Shown: positions 1 through 12,468, counted from the stretch's first letter. The stretch is 64,000 bases of DNA from Trichoplusia ni (GCF_003590095.1 NC_039499.1:4650001-4714000), one strand, 5' to 3'. A program made the numbers and translations. Notes: generated from the letters alone by a model not told the origin.

Positions 1-3000
1 ATCATTAAAACTTACTCTAGTCCAGTGTTCAGTTTTGTTAGTGGAAATGTCATAAATAAATTAGGATACAATACAGCCAAGGATACAACAATTAAAATGA
101 AACTAAAGGAAAGGGCACCGAAGTAATTAGCGAGTGATAGAAAAACCATATTTTTCCTTCTATCAAAGTATCTTTATAATCTATACATTAACTTTTATAA
201 CTAAAATATCATAAAGGCCGAGTCACAACTCCACACAAACTAGAATCCGTCTTTAGCTACATAAGCAGCGATTAAACGCAGCTGGTCGTATTATTAGCCT
301 GTAAACCCCCATTCTCATTAATTCCTACAACATTTTTCTAATTTTACACTCAACAGCCAATGTACTTGGGTTTAACGACACACAAATTACTCTGTTTAAC
401 GCATAGCCACCTTGCTCCCATAAAACGTTAAGAACCAATGATCGCGTTCAATCATTTCTTTTAGAAGCAACAGACTCCGCTCTAAATTCGTACAGAGATA
501 CGATAAAAACTTTACTGCTTTACCCTCTAGTTTTTGGAGTTTCTCCAGAGCCATTACTTTTTCTAGAATCGATTTTGTGATTAACGTCGCTTTGGATTTA
601 TTGGCCAAGTTTAGGCTATTATTTACAAAGTGGTCGACTTTTGTTATCAAGAAGTGCACGACAGCCGCTCATTAATCGCGTCATTATAGTATTTATTTTG
701 TAAAGTAATCATAGTATAATTTGTGTTTACTTTTTGCGTAGTTAGAAAACTTCGAAATCGACAAGAAACGAGCGTGGGATATGTTTTACGATTATTGATT
801 TTTTAACTAAGTTATTGCGTAAGTGTTGCAGTATTTCGAAGCTTTTACTAATTTTTTTATGTGTATAACACCCACATTAGACACCAAACAAAATCTCGCT
901 GTCATCATAAACATCGTCCACCATCTTATAAATTGAAAACTACTTCACGCTTTAACACTTGAATATTTCCCAATCTCAAATTTTCCGCAGCTTTAAAAAC
1001 TAGGACGGTCAAAGCTGACTGCATAATTTACAGCTGACTTGCATTTGTTCGGTGTTTTCAATTCACGAGAGCTCTACAGTTCTTGGCAGTATACACTCCT
1101 TTGATCTTGCCGGATTTAGCTTTGGATCTTGATCAAAGAAGCTGGCTTAGTGGCTGAGGATTCTGAAGAGGCTTTGATAGCGAGAAAATTCAGGCCGAGA
1201 TTCCTAAGCGTGTATTTCCAATATTAGTGGAGGAAATTTGTCAGTTGATTCATACCTACATTTTCGTTCCTGAAACTATTCTAGCAATACTCATTTCAAG
1301 TAAGATCATGAGAATTCCATCGAAGATGTCATCATTAATTAAAGCAATAAGATTTTAATTGCACATCTAAGAGTTACTGCTAATAATGTTTATTTTTAAT
1401 CTTGTAAGAAAGCCATTTAGTTTTAAAGACTTTCACACTATTTTATGACTAGGTAAGACACTGCTTTGTTAATTAAATTAACGATCACCGAAAGGCATTA
1501 AATAAAGTAGATAGGTGTGAACGTTTGAAACATTTCCGAGGAGCAGTAATAAATAAAGCAGTGTGTTCTCAGAATTAAAACAAGTCTCAAACCCAAGGCA
1601 AGTCGCCTGAACAAAAAGTCTGTAACGGATATTATGTTCGCACTTTTCAATCACAAAACAATTTCCCCATTTGTTCGCGAGAGGAGTAATAAGAAACCTA
1701 GTCTTGAATCAAAGTTGAATCTTGTTGCAAACAATAAGGTCCAATGTTGAGTGTCGCATCGTAAATTTTATTGTTAATTGGACTCCGCGTATAGGAGTTA
1801 CGGCTACCGATATTGGTCACTGGAAATCAAACGCTAAGAGAAAGGATTACGACAGGGTTTTGATTGGACACTCGTTGTATGTTCGTTGTCCATAGGGATC
1901 AGCTAGGCATAAACATATTACAGATCAGAGGTCTAGGACCTACACCCTGTTAGCATAAATGTTAATTTAGTGTGGGTTTTAATTTCAAATTTATAACTGG
2001 CGTCAAGTAAATTGGATATGACGAAGCTACTGGTTCTGCGTCGCGAGCTTTTATGTAGGGACTTGTAAATTATGGACTGGCGTCGAAAGTGTTTTGCTTG
2101 CTTTGGAAGCGACATGTCGGAGCTCAGGTTTTTCTATTCAATTTCTCTTGATGCAAATGTTGTTGCTATCTCCGAATGGAAATGGTTTGTCGAGGGAAAA
2201 TATGTTGTTATATTCATATCGCGTATTTCGTGACGAGCTGTTGTAATTCACTACTTTGCTCTTTTGTATTAATTTTAATTAGAGTAAAAATGCGAAACTA
2301 ACATTTTTACTTTTAATTAGAATTATTATACATCTTTGTTTTCAACCTAGGCCTAGGGCAAAAAAAACGGGTAAAGAACTCGGATAAATTTACTACCTAA
2401 GCCAGAATCACGGGTTCGCTCACACAAGCTCTGCGGGCTCTGGCTTGCCCTAGACCTTTGGACTCCTTCTCGAGGGTTAGATGTAAAGAGTCCAGAAGTA
2501 TTGGTCAAGCCTCGATAGCGGCACAACATTGCAACGTCAAAGTAAAACGTGCCGTCTTTTTCTAACATTCTTTTACATAATCAAAGTACGTGTAATATCT
2601 AATTACATTCGCAATAATATAGTGAGAAGCGTGGCCCGGAAGCTGGTCGCTGTACCATGTCCGTAACTGAACACACCGAGTAATGTTACCGTATCCACAC
2701 CAAGTATCGTGTGTAGAACTGTACACGGCTTTCGTGAATGCAACGCTGACTTTTATATAAGGGAAATGCTGTACAGTTATAAAAATGTAGTTGATTCTGC
2801 AAAGAGATTTTATATGAGGCATCCTGGTTTTAGATGGAGACCACTTTAGGGCTGAAGCTAGGACTGAAGAATGCATTTGCATGAGGGTTGTGTAAATTTG
2901 TTTCCTTAAAAGATTTTTTACACGTGAGAAAATGTTTATTTCTGTATTTTGAGCCAAAAGAAAAGGTGAAGAGAAATCATGTGATTTACAAAACTTATTT

Positions 3001-4168
3001 TATGAATTAATGATGAATCTGAAAGTTAGCAACACAAGAACATTTCCATCATTGTCTTTCTAAGTTCATTTTCTTATTAAGATTTTTACACACTTTCTTT
3101 TCTTAACATGATAAATGTATTCGTATTTATTGTTTGTTTGCATGTTGGTTTTAAGAATAGTAATAAAACATTACAAAAGACAGCCTTTAGAAGATAGGTA
3201 CTATGTTTTTACCACATCTTTTTATGTCCTATTAAACCCAGACAACACTTAAGCAAATATGAACTTAATAGAAACATCTACTTCGATTACTTATTTATGA
3301 CGTAACAGAAATCACATTTATCTCTCCAATCCTTACTTACATAAACTGAGGATTAAGGCTGCAATCATTGCAATTTTGCATTAATAATATATCATTAAGA
3401 TTTACTGTCTAATGTCCATTACTGCGGATTTTGCACGCTGCTTTTTGTTGGATACAAATCATAGAATTGGCTTCTAATCAATTTGAGTCGTGTGATGAAA
3501 TTATAATGACATTTCAATCAAATTAAAAAACTTAAATACTATTAGGATCGGGCTAGAAGGTTGCTGGTAAGTATTGAGTAAAAACCCGGTGCAGCTTATC
3601 AAAGTTTTATGATTCAAACTATTTTAAGGTAATATAAGGACGTATAAACCAGGTTTCCTCAGATTCCTTCCCCCAAAGACGGATAAATTGAAGAAATTGG
3701 ATTTATAAACAAATATCTGAAGATTGACAAATGCCCGTTACTTCTTTAGACGACATCCGAAGTATTCATAGGCTGATATTTATGAGGAACTTCTCATTTC
3801 TACTTTATCAATGAAGACAGGTGTAAGTCCAGTGTGGTCCCCCCATAGAACTACATCAACGAAATCTTCAAAATCAAAGCTCCCGTCGATTCCTCAGAAG
3901 CAACATTGTTTACCTGTAACAAACAAAACATTAATAATTAACATTACGTCAATATACATACAATATATTTTCGCGGAAATATTAACATTTCCGTTAAAAT
4001 TTCAGAGTTTTAACCGTTCACAAATGTTATCGGAAATGTTCATGGATTTAAATTCCCAAAATAGAATGTAAAATATGAAAATACCAGTGAAATTGTGCCG
4101 CCATTGAAATTAATGAAGAGAACGTGTATTAAATACGGAATGTGATATTAAATTTGTTCGTGTTTATT
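1..4168. other. No recognisable gene or repeat
   Basis: AT-rich sequence with only short open frames on either strand. The longest, on the minus strand at 2562-2957 (131 codons), has no recognisable motif and is about as long as chance predicts in 64 kb of such DNA. I see no tRNA-like boxes, terminal repeats or retrotransposon protein motifs here. Confidence 0.6.
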
Positions 4169-4346
4169 GACGGCACGGATAGCCGAGTGGTATAAGTCAT
4201 CGCGGCGAACCAACCGAGCGTGATGTGTCGCAGGCTCGATCCCCGCATAGGACAAGAATGTGTGTGATCCATGAATGCTTGTTCTGAGTCTAGGTGTCGC
4301 TGTCTATAAGACTTCTATGGCTCTGAGTTGAGTGTAATAAAAGCGA
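4169..4346 (+). repeat. tRNA-derived SINE, family A
   Basis: The element opens with a tRNA-like head: an A-box region (GGATAGCCGAGTGGT, from 4178) and a B-box-like stretch (GGCTCGATCCCCGC, around 4233). The family body follows, including the phrase TGCTTGTTCTGAGTCTAGGTG. The tail is degenerate and A-rich. The same body occurs near 21320, 27080, 28690 and 61420 in this window, which makes it a dispersed family rather than a tRNA gene. Such SINEs are transcribed by RNA polymerase III and moved by LINE enzymes supplied in trans. Confidence 0.8.
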
Positions 4347-5271
4347 TAAATAACAAAAGTCGGATCTTAAAAATACTTTGCATTTAGGTATTCTGGGACT
4401 AAAATGTTGATTTAAAGTTTAAACAAAGACATACCACATGATAAAAGCTAGTTATTTCATCATTTAATAGCATTTCTGTCGAGTCTATAAAACCAAGTCT
4501 ACCGGGAAGTGTATTGCATGATGATGTGGTGTTGCTATGTATTACACAGTTATGTTGTCAATCCGAATCGTCAACGTGTTTACCAAACACAACTACAGCT
4601 CTCCCGACGTTTATAGCCTGATAAAACAAACGACAATCCAAACAAACAAACTACATACAAGCACACAAGTTCTACAACACTCAGACAAAATCCACCCTTA
4701 TTGCAACACAATAAAGTTCGTTTTATTGCTACTAGTTGTGTCTTGTGTGATCGACTGTATACTTAAGACATGTCGTAATAACTAAGGAAATGGCATTTTG
4801 CAAGTAATCGATTAAATTTATAGTTTACATTACAGAACAGCTGAAATGTATTTATTACAGAGATAGGATCGAGAAAATCGTATTATATTATTATTTATGA
4901 TCTATAATGTCGGGGTTATCGATTTGCATGTCAGACTTATATCGATTATTGCGTTAATCGATTATTTAGATCGTTGATTCGCTATGACGGTGATGACATC
5001 TGTTCCTCTTGACAAAGAAAGGAAATTACCAGTAAGTCATTAGTTGATAATTTATTGTGTCGTTATTTTGATTTTATTGCGCATGTATGTTATATAATTA
5101 ATTTATTATGGTACGTCGTTACATATTGTTTTTACAACGTAAACAAAGAGACGAAGTTGTCTTTGTAACCTTGTTTATGAAGCACCGATAGTTTTAATGA
5201 ATATTTCAGACTTTTGAGAGGTATCCTAGTACTTAATATTATAAACGCATTTGTATATATAGATGTTTCAA
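4347..5271. other. No recognisable gene
   Basis: AT-rich sequence with no motif I can name. An 82-codon open frame at 4537-4785 (+) has no domain and no splice context. Confidence 0.5.
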
Positions 5272-5420
5272 TATGTGTCACCCTTTCACGCAAAAAGCAC
5301 TGAACGGATTTAGACAAAACTTGGAACACACGGATAATTTATAACCAGGACTAACATTTTGGGTAGTTTTTATGTCCCCGTGACATCATTTTCGATTTCT
5401 AGAGGGCGTCTCCGAGGGCA
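5272..5420 (+). repeat. Dispersed lepidopteran repeat fragment
   Basis: The phrase TGAACGGATTTAGACAAAAC, followed by TTGGAACACACGG and ATAACCAGGACTAAC, belongs to a wording that recurs widely in moth and butterfly DNA. Related lines such as 'ACTGGACCGATTTGAAAAATT' occur in the Helitron-like elements of this window. I see no element ends, so this is an old fragment. Confidence 0.5.
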
Positions 5421-5824
5421 ACATCTATTATGAAAAATCTAGCTTCTGTCCTCGTGTGATTTAGTAGAAGAAAATAAATCTAGGTTGCATATTAAATATT
5501 AAAATACGATTCCATCCTTGTCAGTACAGACGACACATTTGCACTATAGTAACTCCATAAGCCTATTTTTCTTATTACCTATTCGTCACAGCACACATTG
5601 AGATCTATGTGCGTAAATAAACAAACTTTGACATTGGCCTTTATCTCATAGCTTGCAAGGTCGAATATCGTAAATCCATTGATTTATAGTCTCAATTTAC
5701 AACCACGTTAGTGTTAGAACCATTTTAAGAGAGGCTTTTGTTTATCTGTGGAAATTATTGCTAAGATTAAGGTCTATAACACTGATTAGTATTTAGCTCT
5801 TTTATAATCCGTACAAACGTTATA

Positions 5825-6053
5825 GAACTGAAGAGTTCGGTTGTTTGTTTGGCCGTGCTAATGACAGTAATGACAGAAACTCATTCATCACTGGCCTAGC
5901 CTTTTCCCAAATATGTTGGGGTTTGAGCAGGAACTACTGGTCGGATTTGAAAAAATCTTTCACGATTATAGCTATTTTAGTGAGGAAGAAATATACCATT
6001 AAGCTCTTATTAATAGGAGAAGAGGAAAATATGTTAGAAAAACGGCGACAAAA
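5825..6053 (+). mobile_element. Degenerate Helitron-like element (family H1), interrupted by a LINE
   Basis: GAAGAGTT followed by a TTTGTTTG run, GTGCTAATGACAG, and then GAACTACTGGTCGGATTTGAAAAA matches the 5' half of the H1 elements at 62014 and 25919. The 3' half is missing. The text switches to LINE coding sequence near 6054, so the LINE probably inserted into, or replaced, the rest. The terminal TC and CTAG bases are not preserved. Confidence 0.6.
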
Positions 6054-6512
6054 AAACCTTTATTTATCTTCATTGGGCTCATATTAGGCTCATGGGGTGG
6101 TGCATCTAAATCTATTATCTTGCCCCTAGAACGTGCTCAAAGAGCAATCCTAAAGGTCGCCACCTTTCGTCCTTTCAGGTTTCCTACTCACCAGTTATAC
6201 AGGGAATGCAAAGTACTTACAGTACGCCAGTTATTTATTCTACATATAGTACGACTCCAGCATACTGAAATTGGTTTCAGCCCGGTACCTTCCGGCAAGA
6301 GAAGAAAGGATTTAGTTTGCACTAACCCACAAACGCAACATGCTTTTACTAACAGATTTTATTTATTTCAAGGACCCTATTTATATAACAAGTTTAACAG
6401 GCTACTTAAGTTATATAGTGTAAGCTTAAATAGGTGTAATAGAATGGTAACAGAATACTTACAGTCCCTCAATTACTCAGATACGGAAAAATTGCTAGAA
6501 ATATTACAATAA
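6054..6512 (+). pseudogene. C-terminus of a Jockey/CR1-type non-LTR retrotransposon reverse transcriptase (5'-truncated)
   Basis: The frame is open from 6003 to the TAA at 6510-6512. The retrotransposon-like part starts near 6054-6096 with W-G-G-A-S-K, then PLERAQRAILKVATFRPFRF, then YRECKVLTVRQLFILHIVRL. These are the hallmarks of the region just after the reverse transcriptase fingers and palm in Jockey/CR1-type LINEs. The later stretch GPYLYNKFNRLLKLY is also typical of the family C-terminus. The endonuclease and the catalytic palm are absent, so the copy is 5'-truncated and inactive. No frameshift or internal stop lies in this tail, which suggests a fairly young copy. It abuts a Helitron-like fragment on its 5' side. 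Confidence 0.85.
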
Positions 6513-7190
6513 ACTGTTTAGCTTAGAAATTATAATAATAAGTACAGGTAATGTAATTAAATAATTCAGGACAGCTTGTCCTGCTTAGTCTTTTATAATA
6601 CAATTAAGTGATAGAATTACATTAAAATATCCATCAATCATTTTTCTGCACTGATAACCCGAAACACAGGTTTAAAACAAACCTAGTTCGGGTGTCCCTA
6701 TATTATCTTTAGACCATCCTTCTCGTATATTATTATGTTTTGGTGTAGATTAACTCAACTCCTATGATTATGACTATTAAGATATTTTTACTGGTTTTAC
6801 ATCCGAGTCATTTGTATTCGTACATGTATTTAAGTAATGTGAACTATGTTTTTAATAAATATATAAATATATTTTTTTTAAATATATTGGCACAAGGACG
6901 AATCGCGCGAAACAGTTAGTATAAATAATTATAATAAGAGTACTCAAAGGCAACTTAAATATTAATTTAACATGTCATGTTCTCAAAGTTCTACAACCCA
7001 CTACTTTACGTTAAAATGTCGTCTTTGTAGTTTTTTTCTGTTTGTTCCGGCACTTGAGTTAAACTTAGAAATAAAGTTGTAATATCACGTCATGTCTTTA
7101 AATAACTGTCATGGTCAATCGTTGGTATAGTTTGGTTGGTAACAACATATTTTTGTCAGTTTGTTACTCAAAGGGATGGAGTAGGTACGT
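6513..7190. other. LINE 3' flank and AT-rich spacer
   Basis: After the reverse transcriptase stop codon the sequence becomes A/T-rich, with AATAAATATATAAATA around 6855-6870. The first part may be the LINE 3' untranslated region, but I cannot place its end. No gene is seen. Confidence 0.4.
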
Positions 7191-7257
7191 CTTGCGGTGT
7201 GACCGTCCGTCTGTCACCAGCCTATATGCCGTGAACTGTGAAAGATATAAAGATAGG
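7190..7257 (+). repeat. Fragment of the CCGTCCGTCTGTCACC repeat
   Basis: CGTCCGTCTGTCACCAGCCT followed by ATATGCCGTGAACTGTGA is one arm of a dispersed repeat that also appears at 31985, 51430 and 53481. It directly precedes the LINE tail, suggesting nested insertion. Confidence 0.55.
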
Positions 7258-7440
7258 TATTTACAGATGGACGGCGCGCGGCGTCGCCGTGGGCGACCTA
7301 GGAAGCGGTGGCGAGACGACCTTAACGATTACCGCGCAGGCTGGTTCCATGCGGCCCAGAATAGAGAGTCGTGAATGGATTTGGGGGAGGCCTTTGCCCA
7401 GCAGTGGGACACAGTGGGCTAGAGAAAAAAAAACAGATTA
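7258..7440 (+). pseudogene. RTE-type LINE, 3' end of the reverse transcriptase frame
   Basis: One frame reads MDGARRRRGRPRKRWRDDL, then a short linker, then GWFHAAQNRES, a TGA stop at 7372-7374, and then MDLGEAFAQQWDTVG ending at TAG 7420-7422. This is the characteristic C-terminus of lepidopteran RTE-type LINEs. In intact copies the residue at the TGA is normally tryptophan (TGG), so the break is a single G-to-A change and not a frameshift. An A-run follows at 7426. All catalytic regions are missing because the copy is 5'-truncated. It is clearly GC-richer than its surroundings, as expected for a transposed coding sequence. Confidence 0.85.
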
Positions 7441-7855
7441 TGTGTTTCTACACTTTCTACTAGAAATCGATGCTTAAAATTCTATTCATATAGCCGATTT
7501 TGTCAAGTCCGAATCGTATTTCACCGCGTTACTACCAACCTTCAAGTCAAAACTTTTAAAGTTTTGAGTAGATAGACAACATTTGTTCTAAATAACTTTT
7601 AGGATTTAGGTTTAGTAGTACTAAATATTAGTACTTACTAAAGCTTTTAGCTAATCTCTACAATCTTATCTAAACTCCAGCATTAACATCAGACTGACAG
7701 CTGTCTATATTCAAATGATTTAATTGGTACTTAAACGGCAAGTAATCCGCAATCCGGTAACTTATGTAACTGGCACTTAGTTAAACATGTCCACGAGTGA
7801 TTGATTTCCATACTTAGTACCAAAAACGTGTGTTAACAACACTAAATCCATAATA
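7441..7855. other. No recognisable gene
   Basis: AT-rich spacer between the RTE-type tail and the next mobile element. Nothing was recognised. Confidence 0.5.
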
Positions 7856-8095
7856 CTAGTGGTTTCTTGCTGCTTCGCCCGCCTGGAAGTCGGTTATAGC
7901 TGCAAAACAATATCCTCATTTACATAAGACGTATAATAATAGCCTATGCGTCTATGTAATAGTCCAAGATATCAGATACCTTCATGCCAAATATCATCGA
8001 AATCGAATCAGCCGTTTGGGCGTGAAAATGCAACATTTATAAAAACAAACACACAAACTCACACACATACACACTTATTATTAGAGTAGTAATAT
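7856..8095 (-). mobile_element. Helitron-like element, 3' end preserved
   Basis: Read on the minus strand, the element ends in CTAG (7856-7859), with A at 7855 on the plus strand giving the T expected after a Helitron 3' end. Next to it lies the GC-rich phrase CTTGCTGCTTCGCCCGCC on the plus strand. The interior carries ATCATCGAAATCGAATCAGC, a wording common in dispersed lepidopteran elements. A run of CA-rich repeats (AAACACACAAACTCACACAC) lies near the other end. The 5' terminus, near 8095, is approximate. Confidence 0.55.
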
Positions 8096-8188
8096 ATTTC
8101 TTTATCAGGCAAGGTACATAACACAAGTCTAATATCGCGATTACTTTCTCTAAGCCAGGATCTCCAATGATAACCAACAAATACTACA

Positions 8189-8240
8189 AAACTTAAGCTC
8201 GGTGTCCCCCAGGGAGACAATTCTCTCTAAACACAACGAA
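8189..8240 (+). pseudogene. Possible reverse transcriptase motif remnant
   Basis: The frame starting at 8192 reads L-K-L-G-V-P-Q-G-D-N-S-L and then a stop. G-V-x-Q-G-D is the signature of the finger/palm junction in non-LTR reverse transcriptases. Shifting one base after the D gives I-L-S-K, close to the usual I-S-P-K continuation. Only about a dozen residues match, so this may be chance. Confidence 0.3.
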
Positions 8241-8475
8241 ATGAATGAAAGTAAAAACTGGTACGAAAAAAATATAACCAACTTAAAACTAAACGAGTAA
8301 AAGAAAAACATGTTATTTAATTTTCCACGCTCCATACAAAGAGTTTTTACTCCATTTTTACATTTCATTCATTAATCATTAACAACACGCACAGAGCAAT
8401 GCACGCCAGCTGACAGTTTTTTACTACCGAATCGTCCTATAATTATATAGCAGTATAAAGTGCTATGAACAAGGA

Positions 8476-8693
8476 ATAATATAATATATAATATAATATA
8501 ATATTGGACAACATTCACACAACGCCATCTAGTCTCAAATTAAGCAGAGTTTGTGTTATGAGTACTAGACAACTGATAAACATACTTATATACTTCTAAA
8601 TACATACATAATATAGATAAATTACACCCAGACACAGAACAAATGATCGTGCTCATCACACAAACATTTGTCCTGGGTGGGAATCGAACCAAT
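8476..8693 (-). repeat. tRNA-derived SINE, family B, 5'-truncated
   Basis: Read on the minus strand this is GGTTCGATTCCC (a B box), then CACCCAGGACAAATGTTTG, then the body including GAGACTAGATGGCGTTG, and an AT-rich tail. The same text occurs forwards and complete at 33326-33588. The A-box half of the tRNA head is missing. An ATAAT-type simple repeat lies at its 3' end (8478-8503). Confidence 0.8.
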
Positions 8694-11600
8694 AATAAAT
8701 CAACTGGACGGATATTACTCGGGTTTTATAATAACGCGACTTAAACGTCACCCGCCATTATGGTAAGTACCTCTGGAATTGCAGAAAAAATAAAAAGAAT
8801 TTAATGCGAGTGCTGCAAAAAGAAAGAATTGGGATTAAAATGTGACTATCGCTTAAACTATAATCGTCGATCAACTGTGCTATCTTGGTATATGAATAAT
8901 GAAAATTCTGAAGCTTCAGTCGGAATTAGTAAGGGGTGATATGTAATTGAATATCCATGAGCTTTTATGACAAGGACATTGTGACTGGTTTCTAAAACCA
9001 GGAATGAAAATTGAAATTCGAATTTAATCATTAGTAGACCTTCAAGAAGATCTTAATATAGGTTGATTACGGCATCAAGAAAGAAAAAGGCATTCAAGCA
9101 TTAAAGTGCAAAATAACTCCTTAAATACGGCCGCTAAGCCAATACAATCTAAGCAAGAAAGAGAACAACCATCCAATAAAATCATCAAAATAGAAGTAAT
9201 CGAAGCAACTAGACTGTCAACCCCAGATAAATCTTCAACAGATAACACATCTGCCGCAAGATTTAACATCCTTAATTATAACAAAAATGTGTACAAAATT
9301 GCATTTTAGGGTTCTGAATATCGATTTACTGAAGTAGGGTGGTCCATTATGTGAGCAGGATTAAAGAGGGATGTTGTATTGTTGGCAGCCCCAGGGCACA
9401 GCGCTCAAGCCCCGGGGCACGTGTGGCATCCGAGTGGGCTTCGTAATTGTTAATATTTAGATCTTTTGTTCATCGAGTGTTTGTTACTGATAGTGGCTTG
9501 TGGGGTTGTCTGCCTGTTGGATCATGTGCGTCATGTTGGTAATATAAGTTGGTAAAGATCTGGAAAGTTCTGGTTTATATTATGTTGTTGTAATTTATGA
9601 AATTTGGATTATAAAAGCCTATTCAGAAATTATGTTGTTCTAAAATTCTTGCTTAACCCATTAGCAAATCTATTCAAGAGTTTTATGGAGTTAACTTGTA
9701 AATGATATTAAATTTCATGTAAATAACAATAGTAACTGGTCGCGACTACAGCTTGCACTATAAAAGTAAAGAGCGTGTCGAAACACATGTAACAGATTTC
9801 TAAACATTAACATAAGGAAAGTTCGTAATTTCTATTATAATGCAGTCTTCAGTATTTTCTTTTGTTATGTTTATTACTATTCGGTGGACTTCAGATTTTT
9901 TATCAATTCCAGGAAGTATAATTTAGGCTTGTCTTCCCGTCTTGTTGTGTCTTGTTTTAAGGACGTCATAACACGCTCACCAAATTGACGTACCTCGTAT
10001 TCAATGATGTATGATTTTGAGGAACAAAAACACATTTTAAGTAGTTTCGTTTTTGAAAGATAATTGTATCTACATAATTGTCAGATGCAATCAATGCAAC
10101 CACAACATGTCTAATGATTACCTATAAATACAGATTAATTATTAATATGGATATTACTGGGCAACCAGTTAATCCCTTGCAAGTAGATACTTAGACAACC
10201 TCATTTGTCAACCATCTGCACCATCTAGGAGGCATACAAAAAACATCTCTACATCAGAATTAAGTCGTAATCTGATAACCAGGCCTGGCACCCGTCTGAT
10301 GTCCATATAAATTGTCGGTTTATTACATAGTTACTTAACAAAAGGTGAATTAATACTGAGGGTTGTCGAGGCAGGTGAGAGCAGGTGGCTTCAACAAAGG
10401 CCTTTGGAAACTGCCCGACACTATCTCGCTCAGAGGTTTTTTATCAAAGGTTTTTAGACTCCTTTTAAGGTAAGATGAATGATAAATTCTTTGGACGGTC
10501 TCTGAGATATTTTTGCTAGCTTATGATGGACCTTTGGGAATTCTTTTGAGAGATTGAAGTTATATACGAGTACCTACAATTGTTTCTTTAGTATCACCAG
10601 TTTGTGTATAATCAAACATTTTTGGTTTCGTTCCGGTTTCATTTCAATCCTAAAATGTAAATTAATCTTTACCTTATTTACCACCGACAAATAAAAATCT
10701 GATTTCAATACTGTATGGGCATAAGAAGTCTCCAAATCGAAAGTCAATCGATGGCCTGCATACTTATCTTAATATTTTTTATAAGGTAGATAAGCTTAAA
10801 ATAAACTTTATCTTCTTACAAATACTCCGTGACGTCTTGAAAGTACTTTTGTACAGTCAACGCAAGGAGTAACATTTTTAACAAAATCATCTTTATTGGA
10901 AGGCATTAAGGTCGTTTTTACAAAAGTCATTATTTCTTCTGGTACATGGTCTATAGTAGCGTGTACTGCATAATGTAATTTCGAAACTCATTAAATGTTA
11001 TCAATAGTTGTGTCACGGGTCATTGACTTGCATGCGGGCAGATAAAGCAGTAGTGTTGGTGACAGGTCCGCATAATCTTCGTTTAATATTATTGCATGTA
11101 TCTGATACTTGTAGGAATTATAGACCATATGGCATTGGACGCAATCAAGTTTGAAAATTGGAGAAGCCATCGAATGCAGAGAAACTTTTTTGGAATGATC
11201 CCAATTGTGTTTGTAGTCTTTTTAATGAGAAACCATATAAAAGTCATATAACGGAAAGGGTGAATACGTGAAGTCTTGATAATAATGTAAATATGCAAGA
11301 AAACATTATTACAAAAAGTAATGTTATAATGTAAGCACTTAAAGATTTGGAAAGACGAAACGTTGTAATCGATGATCGTAAAATCTTTATGGTTAATTAC
11401 AATCATTCAGTAGGATTCCACTGTGCTTACAGTACAGTTAATTAAACTATAATTAGGACTACCCTTATGTAAATACAAGGTATTTTTATTGTTGTCCATG
11501 GCAACGAAACGGTTGTTTAAATCCATAGAATTATATCACGTCTTCTTAACGACTGAACATTGGTCAAGATCTGAGATTATAAAGAAGAAAAGGTTCTTAA

Positions 11601-12072
11601 AAGGTTATAAGTTTCGCGTGCCTTAAGAAATGGAGTATCTTTAACCGACTTCAAAAAGGGGATTTCCAATTCCTCTGTATTTAGCTTTTTTCAATTTTTT
11701 ATATTTGCTAAGTTTTTTTTTTACGAGTTGATTGATTTTTACTCATGTCATACAAATTGTTAGATTCTATAATATTTTTACAACAAATTAAACTAAACTA
11801 ATATTTTCATTTTTTTAAACTATATCAATATAAAGAGAAAAATAAACATTATTTACAAAGCGTCAAAAAAGACATCTTCATCCCTGCCAAAGTGCTAAGT
11901 TGATTCTTTTTTCATTTAACGTAACTGTCTTCTGTCCAACAAATTTAATTAACTTTGGCTCAGTAGATTTTATTTAAAGTTCCTTGTATGTTTTTGTTGT
12001 TACAACAATATTTTGTGGCTTCATCACAACTGTTGTGAAGGAAGCAGATGCCGAGATAAAAGCAAGATGAAA
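8694..12072. other. Long stretch without recognisable genes
   Basis: AT-rich. At 9390-9440 there is a GC-rich patch (GCTCAAGCCCCGGGGCACGTG) containing a CACGTG E-box. At 9067-9309 (+) an open frame rich in lysine, serine and threonine has no recognisable motif. At 10270-10430 GC rises slightly, with GAGAGCAGGTGGCTTC. None of these can be assigned. Confidence 0.45.
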
Positions 12073-12118
12073 GAAGCGCAGATAGCCAAATGGTTTAAGA
12101 GTTTCAACTAAGACTAGA
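12073..12118 (+). repeat. SINE family A head fragment
   Basis: GCGCAGATAGCCAAATGGTT resembles the A-box half of the family A tRNA-like head (compare GGATAGCCGAGTGGT at 4178). No B box or body follows, so this is at most a decayed fragment. Confidence 0.35.
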
Positions 12119-12413
12119 GACAAGTTATCTATGCAAAAAAAATGTGTTCATGGTCTATATTTTTAACTTTTCTCTTCTTGAAACAGAACGTAAAGGGACT
12201 GATAAAATTGATTTAATTTATTCAATGTCTATTGCGTAAAAAGTGGTTTCGTAGTTACGATACGGAGGTGTCAATTAGAATGATAATACGTCATGTGGGA
12301 TGCAGCATTTTGGAAGATTTGCTTTTAAATTAGATTTAATGACATTATTTGTAACGGTAACGGTTTTTCGAGTGTTTGTTGCAACATTTTTTATGCTTAT
12401 TAAATGGAAAATA

Positions 12414-12468
12414 AATCATTACTACAAAACAGACCTATACCATATAGGTCTGTTTGGTAGTAATGATT
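12414..12468. repeat. Near-perfect hairpin, 26-bp arms, 3-nt loop
   Basis: The left arm (12414-12439) and right arm (12443-12468) are reverse complements at 25 of 26 positions, separated by CCA. The only mismatch is at 12426. Neither arm matches a repeat family I can see elsewhere in the window. The very short loop makes a conventional microRNA precursor unlikely. A recent inverted duplication or a foldback element fits better. Confidence 0.85.

Noticed and set aside
2562..2957. 131-codon minus-strand open frame, the longest in the window
   Set aside because: No recognisable motif or splice context, and one frame of this length is about what chance gives in 64 kb of AT-rich DNA.
9067..9309. 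Lysine- and serine-rich open frame, with another frame on the opposite strand
   Set aside because: Both strands are open over the same bases, no motif is recognised, and there is no splice evidence.
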